A stretch of 64,000 bases of DNA from Argentina anserina (Eukaryota; Streptophyta; Magnoliopsida; Rosales; Rosaceae), in assembly GCF_933775445.1 (NCBI RefSeq), contig NC_065875.1, positions 11,421,001 through 11,485,000 of the forward strand, written 5' to 3'. This document shows positions 1 through 12,346 of the stretch, one piece after another (the first letter of the stretch is position 1; each line of letters starts with the position of its first letter). A program made the position numbers and the translations under genes. The notes beneath the pieces are model-generated. The model was given only the letters and a program-made list of their open reading frames with translations. It had not been told where the DNA came from and did no database searches.

Positions 1-230
1 TGTCAAATAAAAGCGCATTACGCGCCTCACTTGTGACAAAGTCATTCCAAATTACATCATTAGTACAACTATGACCTACACTAACAATAGCATCGGCCAC
101 AGAGTTTGCTTCTCTTAGAACATGCTTAAACACAACCACCTCAAAATTATTTACAATGGTCTTGATATCTTGGATTAGGTTGCGTAATCTCCAAGAGATC
201 TTGACATTCCCATTTACAATGGAGAGAGTT
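1..230 (-). pseudogene. RNase H-like retroelement fragment (C-terminal part, runs off the window)
   Basis: The minus strand reads as the C-terminal end of a plant RNase H-like (RVT_3 type) domain, with the stretch VVVFKHVLREANSVADA, which matches the family pattern of an aromatic residue and V followed by REAN and AD. There is no start, and the reading continues past base 1, so only a tail is seen. Such tails occur at the end of LINE-type elements and in stand-alone RNase H-like genes; which of the two this is cannot be decided here. The domain would cleave the RNA of RNA-DNA hybrids if complete. I call it a fragment because no intact ORF of useful length covers it. Confidence 0.5.
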
Positions 231-1507
231 GGTGCTCTCAAAGGCTCAAAAGAAACAATGGTAATATTGTTGGAGTCATAAGGGGGAATTGAGCAAATTG
301 TGATTCACACATTATGTGTGTGTACTGTATTTACTTATACTTTGATTGTTTGTGAGCCTCATATTGAGTAAGGTTCACTCCCTTACACAACAAGGTAAAG
401 ATTACAGTACTTGGTACTCTCATGCTTACTTTAATTTGTTGATGTCATCTACATGTAATCTCAACTTGCTACATATGTCTTTAAGGATTGATGATTAATT
501 CGCTTGTCTTAAAGCTATGCTTTTGACTCAGTTATATGCTCGGATACAACCCACTTATTGTGTGTGGTTGCATTTCAATCTTGCATTCTTCATCTCTTAG
601 GGGAGTATTAATACTTGTTGTATTCTTCATACTTGCTTACGTGATTCATCCTAAAATTGTGATTCGGCTGCTCACTTTTCAATGTTTTATTTTTATTTTT
701 TTATCTATATGACTCTAATATACAATTCCATTGAACCCTGCAATAATTGTAACACTAGATAGATATACCAAAACTGCAAATAAGATTATATGGCCATTAA
801 TTTGCAATACACAGATGATCTTGCGAAAAGGAGAACCTCTCAAATACTCATCAATTGGAAAACCAATAATATTTGACTTGAAGATGAATTGATACAACTT
901 ACTATCACCAAAAAAGTAACAATTTTGGCGTGAAGGGAAAAGTGCTTACTCTAAAGCTATTCTTGCACCTTACAGGATTGACTAGGTTATTATGGTCCTC
1001 GGCATCCACGTCAGCTCCTTGCAAATGATAAAGGAGTTTTAACGGAGCAACCTCCCCTCACTTTCCATTTGCTAGGCCTCACCGGCCTTCTTCTTGGAAG
1101 TGTGATTTCTAGGAAAGTCACCATCGATTCTCCAAAAAAAAAAATCTAGTCACTCAGAAATAAAATCTTTTTTATGGTAGGTACACATAATACTCCTTAA
1201 CATACATGAAAACCAGATTAACAATGCCTATATCAATTAGGAATATGGATCGTATAGGAATTTATTAGGAGTAGGAATACCCAGCATGTGCTCCATCAAA
1301 GGGTGATTGATCTAATTAATCCCTCTTTCTATCATGCCCGCGGAAATCAAATTCCTAAGGAAACACCAAACTTATACGTACATATCGATCTCGTATTGTA
1401 CGTTTGAATTTCAATATAGCCAAATGAACACAATTAATTACAAGAACAATTAATATCGGTATATTGTATAACATAAAAAGAATATTGAAGAACAAATCTG
1501 ATCCTAA
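231..1507. other. Gene-free stretch, left flank
   Basis: No supported coding region. It is AT-rich. The part nearest 1507 is the likely 3' UTR and downstream region of the zinc-finger gene on the minus strand. Confidence 0.5.
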
Positions 1508-2440
1508 TTAGAGTTTAAGCGTCAAATCAATTTCATTGTCACCATCTTCATCACACTTCGGAGTCTGCTCTACTCGAGACAGAAGATCAGTACTTCCACT
1601 AAAGGTCGGCCGTCGTGGCGGCAGCTTACTCTTGTTGTTGTTGTTGTTGTTTTTGTTGATTGCGTTAAGGTTCCAACTCCCACCGGTGTTGCGAATTGCA
1701 CTAGTACTACACTCTTCCAATCTTGATGAAGTATTAAACGTTCGTGCACCAAACCCTAATTCTTTGGTGTTGATATTATTCTGAAGACCCTGAAAGATGA
1801 GCCTATGATCATTACTAGTATGGTTCTGCAGGAGGCTTGATGAAGCTGGCCTCAACCACCCAGCGCCGCCACCTAGGCGGTCGTACCATGGGGTATAAGA
1901 AGGCTTATGAATCATGGAATCTAGCCGAACACCAAGAGACGTCGACCTTGATCCATAAAGTGAGTAGTGTGGAGAAAGAGCAGACGAAGAATAGGGGCTG
2001 AAATTATAAGGATAATATGATTGCCCTAATCCAAATCCACCACCTGCATCCCGTCCTTGGCCATGCCGTTTTGCAAGCTGTCGTTCCGGCTTATGAGCAT
2101 TTTGGTGGCCTCCCAAGGCTTGGGAAGTAGAGAAGTTTCTGTTACAGAAGTTGCACTTAAAAACCCTATTGTCTACTTTTTCTTTCTTCTGTTGATCACG
2201 CGTGCCATTGTTCTCCTCCCCGGCCTCCTCCTCCGGCGGTTGATCATCCTTGAAGAGTGCAAGTTCAACGTTGGCTTTTGCCTCCTCCGCCACCACCTCT
2301 GTCTTCTGTTGATTATGGGATTCGTCGGCGACGTTGATCTCCTTCATCTTCATAGTATTCATCTTCTCCGGGCCGGCCGAGATAATGCTCGAGGTCTCGG
2401 GAGAATTAGCACATACTTCTAGTAGTACTGGTTTCTCCAT
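1508..2440 (-). CDS. Single C2H2 zinc-finger transcription repressor with C-terminal EAR motif
   Basis: An intronless 310-residue protein. One C2H2 finger lies at about residues 94-116, with C96, C99, H112 and H116 (C-x2-C-x12-H-x3-H) and the plant hallmark QALGGH, which contacts DNA. The last residues, EIDLTLKL, form an LxLxL-type EAR motif, which in this family recruits TOPLESS-type co-repressors. Between them lie Ser/Gly/Tyr-rich low-complexity sequence and an Asn run at about 265-272 encoded by a GTT/TTG repeat. The N-terminal third is acidic. Architecture and length fit the plant ZFP1/3/4/7 group, nuclear repressors linked to development and hormone responses. The finger reads [11 protein letters not shown] where relatives usually have RKF-YSSQALGG, so the exact subgroup is unsure. 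The ATG at 2440 is the only start upstream of the finger that makes sense. Function is inferred from family. Confidence 0.85.
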   Translation of the reverse strand: MEKPVLLEVCANSPETSSIISAGPEKMNTMKMKEINVADESHNQQKTEVVAEEAKANVELALFKDDQPPEEEAGEENNGTRDQQKKEKVDNRVFKCNFCNRNFSTSQALGGHQNAHKPERQLAKRHGQGRDAGGGFGLGQSYYPYNFSPYSSSALSPHYSLYGSRSTSLGVRLDSMIHKPSYTPWYDRLGGGAGWLRPASSSLLQNHTSNDHRLIFQGLQNNINTKELGFGARTFNTSSRLEECSTSAIRNTGGSWNLNAINKNNNNNNKSKLPPRRPTFSGSTDLLSRVEQTPKCDEDGDNEIDLTLKL

Positions 2441-3890
2441 GCCAATATATTCACTGAGATTAGAAAATTTGAGGTTTGATGAAAAGATCGGGGGAGATCA
2501 ACTCCTTTTTATTGAGGGTTAAACTTAATGCATTATCGTTCATATTTGGAAAGAAATCTCGAATCATAATTTGGGATTTATTGTAGTAGCTAAGTTTTCT
2601 GATACTGTTTCTGCAAGTACACTGCGTTTCGGCTAATCTCTATGTAACCTTCCACTGTGAAGCTTAATGTGTGGTGGTAATTAATCACTGCATCGACTTT
2701 TCAAGCAGTTTGAATCTCAATTTGAACATGGAACCAATTTGGCAATAATTTGCGCACGCAGGGAATGAAATTTAATATAATGTTCAATCTCTTAGTTCTT
2801 GTGGTCAGTTTATCAATTTATTATCTTCCAAGTAATTCAAAATTATGTATGACCTTCAGACCTTGCACACAGAATCAGAGAAAAAATTATGTATTATCAA
2901 TTAATGAGAATATATCGATGGTATAATATATATATATATATATATATATGAGTTGTACGTTCATCAGTTACTTATCTTCAAAGATTTCAAAAAGAAAGTT
3001 TCATTAATGATTGATAATTTGGTAGAGATGATGAATTAGATTACTTTTGCCGCGTAAGATGTCTGAAATTACAAAAGGAGTCTGTATACCAATTTGTTTA
3101 GGTAATGTTATTACCAGGACACCATAGAAAATGTCCTTTTTGAAATTTGATACAGATGTACCTTGAACTAAGAAATAAAGAGGAAAATCATGATTCGGAA
3201 TTGTGCCATATTAATCCCATTATGTACTTGGAGTGCAAGATTAAAGGGGAACGTAAACATCAGATTATATTCTTTCCTTGTTGATCTCCTTATCTTCAAT
3301 GATCTAACCATTCAGCAGAAGGAATGTTACAACTAATACAAATCAATGCGCTGCAGATCTAGAGTTTCAATTAAAGATAGAGTTTGGCTTGGTCATGAGT
3401 AAGTAGGATGGCGAATGATAAACGTCAATGCAACATAATCCATCATTTCCATGTGTTGGGTTCGAGTCCTGTTAAGAAATTGTTAAGAAGGAACTAAAAG
3501 TTTTGCTACAGAAACTCTAGGCCTTTTGGTTCCCCACATAATATTCACTATCATTTAGTTTTGTGAATCATGACATAAGACGTATATTTTAATTAAAGTA
3601 TAAGCGATTTACGCTGATCGATTATAATGCATTTTAGATTTTGAACAAGCTGTCTAATATATACTCTATAGTTTAGTTACTTAACTCATTGCACGTCATT
3701 TGGTAAGCACAATTGTAAAATCATGAACTTTATGAGTTAAATAATGGTTTGTAACTCCTCCATGGAGTGAAAATATAATTGAGATCAGAGTCAGAAGTTG
3801 CTCTTGCTCTTAAATCTCAAGGGTTTAAGGACACGTGATCAGCACGTGTTAAGATAAACCCATTAGCAACGGTCAAGAGTCAAGAAGAAT
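2441..3890. other. Intergenic region between divergent zinc-finger and PrfB3 genes
   Basis: No coding sequence recognised. It should hold the promoters of both flanking genes, since they are divergently transcribed. A G-box-like palindrome (cacgtg) occurs at about 3833 and a related tcagcacgtgtt at about 3839-3850, shortly upstream of the PrfB3 start. An (AT)n run lies at about 2927-2949. Confidence 0.5.
2927..2949. repeat. (AT)n microsatellite
   Basis: About eleven uninterrupted AT units between the zinc-finger gene and PrfB3; no coding role. Confidence 0.9.
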
Positions 3891-3967
3891 GCTGAGGATA
3901 AGAATTGGAGTGTAGAAGGAGACACAAGTGAGTTAGAGCTTCAAACACTTTGATTCTTCTTCATCTG

Positions 3968-3990
3968 CTTCTTCTTCTTCTTCTTCTTCT
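3968..3990 (+). repeat. (TTC)n tract in the PrfB3 5' UTR
   Basis: A run of TTC triplets ends six bases before the PrfB3 start codon. CT-rich 5' leaders are common in plant nuclear genes and support the ATG at 3996 as the start. Confidence 0.8.
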
Positions 3991-3995
3991 AGAAC

Positions 3996-5680
3996 ATGGC
4001 TGCTGAATCCGCGTTTGTGAGAAATGGTGGGAGCAGCAGCAGCGCTACCACTGCCGCCTTATTCAGCAGCTCTTATCAGTACTCCAAGAGAAACACCCAC
4101 CAATCCATTCCCACTCGATGCGTCCACGGCAAGAACAGGTTCTACAAGCAACTGGGTATGTTCTCTGTACTTATCTCTATATCTCTTGTTATGAATTGGG
4201 CGGACCCAACTCAAATTTAAGCAATTTTATGTGTTTGTATCTCGGAATTCATTTTTGAAAAGCGGGTATGGCTTAAATGTAATGAGGAACTAGCGGTTTA
4301 TATAATTAAATAGTATAATTTGCATGAACATATATAAATACTTGTGTGCTTGCTTGAACATTTATTTACACAGTAACTAATTGAGGTCCCAATAGCAGGT
4401 TGTTAGTTGTTGGTCTTGTCTTAGCAGATTAAACAACTGATCATAAGGGAATTCTTTTCTCAAGTTTGCTGTTAATGTTGGGATGTAATTAATTGAAAAT
4501 GATGGTTTGAGTTTTCTTAGGATTATTTTCGTTGAAAAAGAAGATTGACGATGCTGTTCTACGAGCTGAGATGTTGGCCCCATTGGCGCTGGAACTTGAA
4601 GAAGAAAGACGAAATGAGCAGGAGCAACTGATACGCAACTATGACCTTTGGGATGACACTGCTAAGTCCAACGAGATTCTTGCCAAATTGGCTGATAGCG
4701 TTAGAGTGGTTGATGCTCTCAGAGATCTGACGTATAAGGTAACACATTATCGAACTTGGTGTATTGGCAATTATACTATAAAACCATGGAGCGTTTAATG
4801 GATTTTAGCATGCTGCACCATTAGGAATTAGAAGTTTAAGTCCCCCTGGCTGTGCTGGCAATAGCCATTAATTGCCCCTCATTTTTCCAGTCAAGTCTTC
4901 TAGTTGCATATTAATTTATCTTTCCACCAAAAATGTTTGCGCGAGAAACTTGCTGGATCATATTTTTCTTTCTTCATTTGAAGTTGGGTACTTGACATTT
5001 ACAATTGCTTCTTTGCAGGCTGAAGAAGCAAAGCTTATTACACAGTTGGCAGAGATAGATGCTATTAATTATGGGCTCTTTAGGCAAGCGTATGATGCAT
5101 CTCTGGATATGAGCAAGATTTTGAATAAGTATGAGATTTCCAAGCTTCTTAAGAGACCATATGATATGGAGGGAGCATGTCTAATTATAAAAGCTGGCGG
5201 CAAAGGCTACCCTGAGGTTAGAATGTTCTTCCTTTAGTTTCCATACGAGAGAGAGACACTAAGTTAGATGCTTTTCCTTTTGTTTTTATATGAGAGAGAA
5301 ACACTAAGTCTCATATTTATATGCCCTATATGTGAAGTCCTTGGTTTTAACCCACTCTGCATATAAATGTTCATAATTCGGTTTTTTTTTTCAAAAACGG
5401 AGAGGGACAGTGATAGTTTTTATTTGCATTAATTCAGTGTAAAGTTCATGTTGTGTTTTAAATAACACCTGAGTCAGTATTTTAGGGGAATCTCGATGTA
5501 GTTTTCATTTGATGTCAGCTCAAATCTCAGCCCAAGTCTTAGAAACTATTGCTTTCCACATTTTGTCTTTTATGATTTGATTTTTTTGTCAATAAAGAAT
5601 GGTTGTGGTCCAGAGCTTGATAAACCTATATGAATGCGCTACAGATGAAGTTATTTCATTTTTTTGTCTTTCCACACACA

Positions 5681-5722
<42 letters not shown>

Positions 5723-7416
5723 GATGCACATACACACTTCTATTTATCTGTAATTTGATTTTGTAAATTCCATAATTCAGGTTTGGGCAAAACAACTAGT
5801 AAGCATGTATACCAAATGGGCCAGAAAGCAAGGTTACAAAGGAAGGGTTGTAGAGAAGCGTTCTTCCACGAATGGTGGCATCAAGTCGGCAACAATTGAA
5901 TTTGAACATGAGTTTGCTTATGGTTATCTGTCAGGAGAGACAGGGGTGCACTACATCATGAATTTTAACAATGAAACTGCTGTGCACGAGGTACAAGTCT
6001 GTCTTGTGAAAAATCAATCCAATACTAATATTTTCAGAATTGCTTTTATTGCTTTGTGTAAAGAAAGATGTGACTGGTGAATGAAAAGAAAAGATGATAT
6101 GAATTACCTGATCTGTCATTGCAAGTAAAAATCACATGATACAAGTATTACATTTTTATGTCAAAATCGGCAGTATGTAGTTCACATTTTCTTCAAAGAT
6201 GAAAGGCGGGAAATTAGACTTATGATGTAATGTGTTAAAGATTTGCTTCTCCTAATGCTCATACATTTAGTTTACCTCGGTTTGTCATTGTTTACTTTGT
6301 GAAGATTTCTGATAATATGTTGCCAATGAACAAGTTAGAAACAATGCGATCAACAGCTTTTCAGTTTTGACACCACTTTCATTTACTTAAAGAGTTGGTA
6401 ACAAGTTTACACAAATGTGATGAATAGATTAGCAGACATCATCTGTTGATTACCTTGATGTACTAAGATTTTCATTTCTTTCCTAGGTTTTGGTGAGGGA
6501 GTGATGGTTAAACTTTAAGGCGTTGTTTGTTGTTAGATATTTTTTGGTTATTCAGCTGGCACTCATAGGAAAATCTTTTAGAATTAGGGGTAGTAGGGCT
6601 GGAAGAACTTGGTCTATCTTGTGGTTATCAGTAACACAGTCTTTAAGGGTTTCTCTTTGACATATTTTGTACGATTTGCTCATATTGTTCTTGCAATATG
6701 TTGGTTAAAATCCCAAGCAGTAGTTTCACGGTTTGCAAATTGAATGTCTTGCAGGTCAGCTCAGCCTGTGTGGATGTTGTTCCTCTATTTCTTGGAAGAG
6801 CTTACGACGTACAAATTGATGAAGAAGGTTTAACCATTGTACTGCCATCAGAGGTTGAACAACAGCAGAGCCAAAATGCTTCTTTAGTTTACATTCATCA
6901 TAAATCCACAGGCATAAATGTCCAATCATCAGGTGCTTAATGATTTTTACTCAAAACCCTTGTACATTCGTACAGTATAGTAATTAACATCTGATCACAT
7001 TTATAGAGAGAATACTAGCATAACCAAATTTCCGAGTGACTACAGTATTGCAACTTCCCTATTTTTACTTGAACAAATCCATTTTAACCCTATTAATACT
7101 CTAGCAGTCATTCTGTAATTAAAATAACCAATTATGTGCAGGTGAGAGGAGCCACTTTGCAAATAAGATGAAAGCAATGAACCGATTGAAAGCCAAGCTT
7201 CTGATCCTGGCATTGGAACAAGGGGTTACTGGGCCTAGTGATATCAGGAAAGATGATATTGTCAATGTGTGGCAAAAGGAGACCAGAAGATATATGTCTC
7301 ATCCACATAAGTTGGTCAAGGATGTAAAAACGGGTATCCAACTACTTGACCTTATGTCTGTTTTGGATGGAAATCTTGAGCCTCTTATTGCTGCTCATAT
7401 TAATATAAGACAATAG
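3996..7416 (+). CDS. PrfB3: Chloroplast peptide chain release factor-like protein PrfB3 (6 exons)
   Basis: Exons 3996-4155, 4521-4738, 5019-5216, 5781-5990, 6755-6932 and 7142-7416 join in phase through GT-AG sites to 412 residues, close to the known length of this protein. The first ~45 residues are Ser/Thr/Ala-rich, as in a chloroplast transit peptide. The RF2-like fold is clear: a PCRF domain, then the motifs GIKSATIEFEHEFAYGYL and ETGVHYI, and near the C-terminus ERSHFANKMKAMNRLKAKLL. The peptidyl-tRNA hydrolysis motif GGQ is absent (EVEQQQSQNAS lies at the aligned place) and the stop-codon-reading SPF tripeptide is replaced by NNETAVHE. These losses define plant PrfB3, which no longer ends translation but binds and stabilises the 3' end of petB RNA in chloroplasts. 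The domain losses are seen; the RNA role is family knowledge. Confidence 0.88.
5683..5721. repeat. (CT)n microsatellite in PrfB3 intron 3
   Basis: About 18 CT units some 60 bases before exon 4; it adds to the pyrimidine-rich region upstream of the acceptor at 5780. Confidence 0.9.
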
Positions 7417-8342
7417 TGTATTAGATTCTCTACATTCTCTTTTTGATGAATCTGCAATTCCATTTGCGGTTTGAACACATTAAGTACACTAACAACTGTT
7501 TTGACATTTAGAATCTCTATGACTAGCAAAGGTGCTCATATTCCTTGTACTGCAATCACCCCCATTCCTAAGCTATACCTGTTTTAGACTGTCCTTATTG
7601 AAGTAACCTAGTGATCAAATCCGAAGCGTGTAATTGATGTATTCACAAAAAAGTCATCAACAGAAATAGGAAATTCCATAATGGTTAATTATATATAGAT
7701 GTATAATTTTTGGGGATCTAAGGATGAGTATTAATATTCATATGTAAGTTTCAGATATAACTTCATCAAGCAGCAAGGCAGCAAATGATGGGCATTCATT
7801 TGGATTCTATAGCTAAGAAGACTCGTTTTATTCAATATGTTTGGCTTATAATATTTCCAAAAACAGAAGACTGACAACCAAAATACCCCAGCTGTTATTC
7901 AAACATGTACCATACTAATCCTCTAACCACGTATAAGTACATAGGCCTATAGAACTCCGCTCAACTCATAAATTCACATTTTACTGCAAATCTTCATCGA
8001 TGAATTTCACATTTTACACCAACCATTTACCTGTTGAATTTGACAGAAAGAACAGTGTTTCGACCAGAGGCGGCGTGTTGAATACCAAGGGATTAGACAT
8101 GCTCTTTCTTTACAGCTCCATGCATGGATTTCCCCAGAATATTTGAGTTCCGTAAGTTCTACATAACCCAGAATAGACTGTCGCAATAGGTAATGTCACT
8201 AGTATGTATAGGCTGTTGCCTTCTTGGTATGGGCGTGATACATGAACCTCAAAGTTGGCGACAATAATAGAAATCAAACTGCTTCTTGGTGTTCATGACA
8301 TAGACCCAAATTATGGTCTAGAAGGATCATAGTTACAGAAAG
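7417..8342. other. Gene-free stretch downstream of PrfB3
   Basis: Contains the PrfB3 3' UTR (extent not visible). I see no further coding sequence before the Aurora-kinase relic. Confidence 0.5.
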
Positions 8343-9060
8343 CTAGTAATTGCAGATACCAGAATGATCTGCATTTTTAACTATGCATGAGTGTTCCATG
8401 ATCTGAAGGGAGAGCATTCTTAGCTCCTTGAGGTGCATTCACCACAAGCTACAGACTTAAATCTTAAGGTAACGCATAATTAATACCAACAATTACCGGA
8501 ATGTCAATCGCAGACCTTCCATTAAGTACAAACTCATGGACTAACTTAACCTAGGTAATGAGATCTTTGGCTTCAGCCGAAACTTTACGGGTGGCAGGGA
8601 AGCTCAGGTCAACCTTCACTCTCCTGCATCAATTTCAAGCATGCCATCCCATATATGGTTCAGCTCATGTTGATGAAAACAGATTGACAAACTGCTTAAT
8701 TTCGGCCTCAAAAGGAGGAACACCAAAGGAGTAAAGAGAAAATCATAGCAAAGAACACCCAAAGTCCAGTTATCAACTGAGTAGTCATGAGATTTGTTAT
8801 GCAACTAAGTAATTTAAAGTTCCACACATTGTGTGTCTCTTGTTCCTCGACTATAATATGACCATCCAAAACCTCTTTCCCCATGCATGGGACTAAACTC
8901 AAATTTTAAGCATATAAAGAGACATAACAATTGCTTATACTATTTGGGATTCTGAAATGTCAACATTGTTGCACACTTTCAGCACGTTAAAAACTGTTCC
9001 AAAGCTTATACATAACTCAAGATTTCAGGTTTAATGTCCCTCTGAATCACAGCTTTCTTA
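8343..9060 (-). pseudogene. Aurora-type Ser/Thr kinase relic
   Basis: Minus-strand pieces in several frames line up, in order, with a plant Aurora kinase: AVIQRDIKPE (catalytic loop, normally HRDIKPEN; the H is now Q) at about 9026-9054, TMCGTL (activation-loop end) near 8820-8840, then [19 protein letters not shown] at about 8730-8790, GVPPFEAE near 8700-8725, VKVDLSFPA followed by VSAEAKDLI near 8575-8620, and a tail IMEHSCIVKNAD ending in a stop at 8343-8345. Frameshifts, small insertions and in-frame stops lie between the pieces, so no kinase can be made. The N-lobe was not found. Aurora kinases control chromosome segregation and cell-plate orientation. No splice sites were found between the pieces, which hints at a processed copy, but the spacing is too irregular to be sure. 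Confidence 0.6.
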
Positions 9061-9488
9061 ATTCTTATGCAAATGTACCGAAGCTTTCTGGATTTCAGAC
9101 TCCGCCGTGATAATGAGAAATAGAGAGTTTCTGGGTTTTGAATCTTTGAATTTTTACTAAACAGCGGAAAAGAAATGTGAAAAAAGCTATGTGCATGGTA
9201 CCTGTTAGTCTGTTACCACACACATCTAGATTATTTACTGATTGGTTGCGATCTTAGTTTTTTACCTTATGGGTTTTACCATTCTGCAGAGAATCTTTCT
9301 GCCCCAGACTTAGAATACAATTATTATATACGTGAATATCAGTAGAAGGTTGGTTATTCTACATAGAGAGATACAAACAATTTGTAAACTCTAAATTAGG
9401 TATACTTAATTGTATCTTGCTAGTTCATATATCAGTACCATGCATATATATCGATGACTTTGTACGACTTGCGATTATTAACTTGCAG

Positions 9489-10620
9489 GCTTGGTCTTCA
9501 AATCAATTTCGAAGAAACCTCCAGAACACTACAGTATGAAAATTCTGTCAGTTTCTCTACAATCAGAGGATAGATATGAATCAGGGGAGTTTGAAGCTGG
9601 AGGATACAAATGGTAATTAATCTGTTATGCCTAAATTACTTTGTTTTTCATTTCATAAAGTTTAAATTGGGGAGTATTAAACATGAGCTGTATAACGCTT
9701 AACTCATAAGCCAATACTTATACATGTTTCAATGTTCATGGCAGGAAACTAGTGCTCTTTCCAAATGGAAATAAGAAGCGAAATGTGGATGACCACATTT
9801 CTCTGTACTTGGAGATGGGTGGAGAAACACCAATAAGAACTGACAGGGTTGTAACGGTTGATTACAAGTTGTTTGTGCTCAACTGACAGAAGGAAACGAA
9901 GACCTACCTTGTTGTTGAAGGCATATATTTGTTAGATTCATATAATTAAGAACAGAACTTGAGTACTGCTTCAACGGACAATTTTAGATGTTAACTACAT
10001 TTTTTGTATTCTTTTTTTTATTAGATGCCAATAAAAGGGAGTCGAAGTATTGCTTCTATCGGACAATTGTTGGCAGTTATGCCGGATTTGATCGGTTTAT
10101 CTCTCTTAAAGAATTTAATAACGTCCCCAAAGGTTACCTCGTTGATGACCAGTGTGAGTTTGGAGCGGAGGTCTTTGTTTCTGGGATGGAAAAAGGGAAA
10201 GGAGAGATGGTATCAAGGAATCTCAACACTGATATGAACAAGCATACTTGGAAATTTAAGTTTCCAATATTAAGTTCTGATAAACCTTATTACTCTCCAC
10301 CTTTCATTGCCGGAGATCAGAAATATTGCACTTGGTAACAAGACCTCTGATCAGTTATGTCCCTAATACAATTCTAAAGTAGTATTTAACATTTAACTAT
10401 GTGTGTTTGTGTGGGATAATAATGAGAATGTTCTTATGGATGCATGTATGTTAATGTTGCAATAAAATTCGGCTGTACCCCAAGGGAGACGGTAGAGGAT
10501 ATGGCAGTCAATATCGGGAAGTAAATGAGACAGATAAGCTTCCTATTGGCTCTAGGATACTTGCGGAGTTTACACTAGGTGTTGTGGATCAGGTCCATGG
10601 CAAACATCATTTTGCCAAAG
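9489..10620 (+). pseudogene. MATH/TRAF-like domain gene, broken (two MATH domains)
   Basis: Four exon-like blocks read as two consecutive MATH (TRAF-homology) domains: 9489-9612, 9745-9920, 10025-10334 and about 10463-10620. Typical motifs are present: [55 protein letters not shown] and RLYPKGDGRGYG. Damage seen: an in-frame TGA at 9884-9886 just after LFVLN; the next donor is AG|GC instead of AG|GT at 9921-9922; the acceptor before the last block reads gttgcaa where gttgcag is expected; and the end of the second domain is missing, because the sequence runs into the NPF relic within about 55 bases. The first exon with the start codon was not found. Intact plant relatives are cytosolic or nuclear adaptor proteins. 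A shortened one-domain product ending at the TGA cannot be ruled out. Confidence 0.7.
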
Positions 10621-10673
10621 GTAATAGAATTGAATTGATATCTATACTAGAACTAATTTGGAATTATTTACTT

Positions 10674-12346
10674 CCAACACCAAATCCAAGTAACAAAAGA
10701 GCCACAGCAAAGCTAGACATGCTCTTTGGGAACTGAGATGAACTCTATCTGCCCAATGGCATTGGAAGCCTCAGCAAGTCCAATTAGGCAATGTTGTGGC
10801 ACTAACCACCAAGCAGACATAGTCACCACACCATGCTTGTTATTTGCAAACCCTTCTTGGATTGCTGTGTATCTTCTGCGCCTTTCCACCTCTGATGCCA
10901 TAGCCATTGCCAAGCAGGAGGTGGCTATCCCTGTACCCATTAGTTGCTTGAAGCTCAATCCTCCAGGCCTCTTCGTGTACTTTGATATCATGGGACTAGA
11001 ATCCGGTCATATATTGCCACCCAAATTGTTTGAGAACTCCAAAGAGAGAGGAGGCTGCTGGTAGTTGAATTTGGGGGGAAAATGTGCCTGTCCATGGCGG
11101 TTGCTTGTACTACTGGAATTGAGTGTTTTTGTATATGGCTAACCCATCAGGGCCTAAATCCTTCTCACGGCTTCTAATCGTGCAAGCTTTGTTTAGATAC
11201 CTGAAAATTAAAACAAGACAAAGATAAGATATCAACTTTGAACGTAACTTTAATATAGAAAGAAACAAATCAATGGTTAAGTACCATCTCATGAACTAAT
11301 ATACTAACATGGTTATGAGTATGTATAAGTTTATTGGTTGGGGTAACAAGCTTTGAACCTTTGAGACTATACCATCCTCTAAAATTCTTCGGTGGCAAAT
11401 CCAAGTGTCTGTTTTTCCAAGCTGCAGCAATCACTTACACAAGTCCAGCAGACGATTTCTTGTCTGGGGGCACTATAACATAAAGGAAATACCCAGAAAA
11501 AATAAGAGAAGAGTAGACAACAACATGAGTCCTGCTGGAACACTAAAACCTACAACCCAACCAGCTGAGTCTTGAATATAAACTACGACTGTCACTGCAA
11601 ATATAACTGAGACTCCAACTGAAGCATAATACCAGTTGAAGAAGCTCCGCAGTATCTTTGCACTCTTTGGGTTTTCGGGTTTGTACAATTGATCTGCACC
11701 AAAGGCTATTGAACATGGTTTGATGCCATCGGATCCAATTGACATGAGACCAAATGCTAAAAATAGTACCATGAGTTGAGCTGAGGTTGGTGAAAGACAT
11801 TTATCTCCAGATTTCTGATCACAAAGGAGCGGCCTTGCTTGTGGAAATATTGCTGTTAAGCATAACACTAGCTTTCCCTGCCACAACAAAAATGGCAAAG
11901 TACATACTTCCATAGAAACTTGGAAAGTTGATTATAAACACTAAATTTGCTTACAAGTAGACTAACTACTGATCCTAAAGCAATCATTCAAAACCGGCCA
12001 GAAAAGCCCCATGATAGGAGTAAAGTTCAATGCGGCTGTCCACAAGAACAGGATGCATGTTCCAGTGGCCAACTCCAAGTTATACACAAATATCAAGTAC
12101 AGGATCATATTTGCTTGAAAACCATAGCTTGCAACCTTTTCAAATGTCTCATGTGCTGCACATTTTATATTCACACAAATTAATCATTAAATTTCTGAAT
12201 AGGAGACAAAATTCTTAAACATCAAACACTAGGAAAATTCTTAAATATGATGATAGGCATGAGAGGCCACCCAGCTTCCTGCCTGTTACTTCCTCGGTGG
12301 TTTTGGCTTTCTCCGGAGATACCTCCATCATTTCCTCTGCAACCAT
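10674..12346 (-). pseudogene. NRT1/PTR family (NPF, subfamily 1-like) transporter pseudogene
   Basis: Minus-strand blocks follow the order of an NPF transporter: a start region MVAEEMMEVSPEKAKTTEE at 12346 downward, a second exon with TFEKVASYGFQANMILYLI (about 12090-12150), a third with LTAIFPQARPLLCDQKSG through SFFNWYYASVGVSVI to DSAGWVVGF (about 11473-11860), and a last exon with ISKYTKRPGGLSFKQ through WLVPQHCLIGLAE (10715-10991). Lesions: a frameshift in exon 1 before MPIII; a deletion plus stop where GAF-LADSYLGRF should be (about 11985-12010); a frameshift just before ISKYTKRP; a short deletion and frameshift in the EFYYSQFPK region near 10730; and loss of the last membrane helices after GFGVG at about 10675. 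NPF proteins are proton-coupled nitrate or peptide transporters with 12 helices. This copy cannot encode one. Confidence 0.85.

Noticed and set aside
5589..5795. Frame with alternating Arg-Glu
   Set aside because: Translation of the (CT)n repeat inside a PrfB3 intron.
10726..11064. 112-codon plus-strand frame
   Set aside because: Shadow of the NPF relic on the minus strand, which has the recognisable protein motifs.
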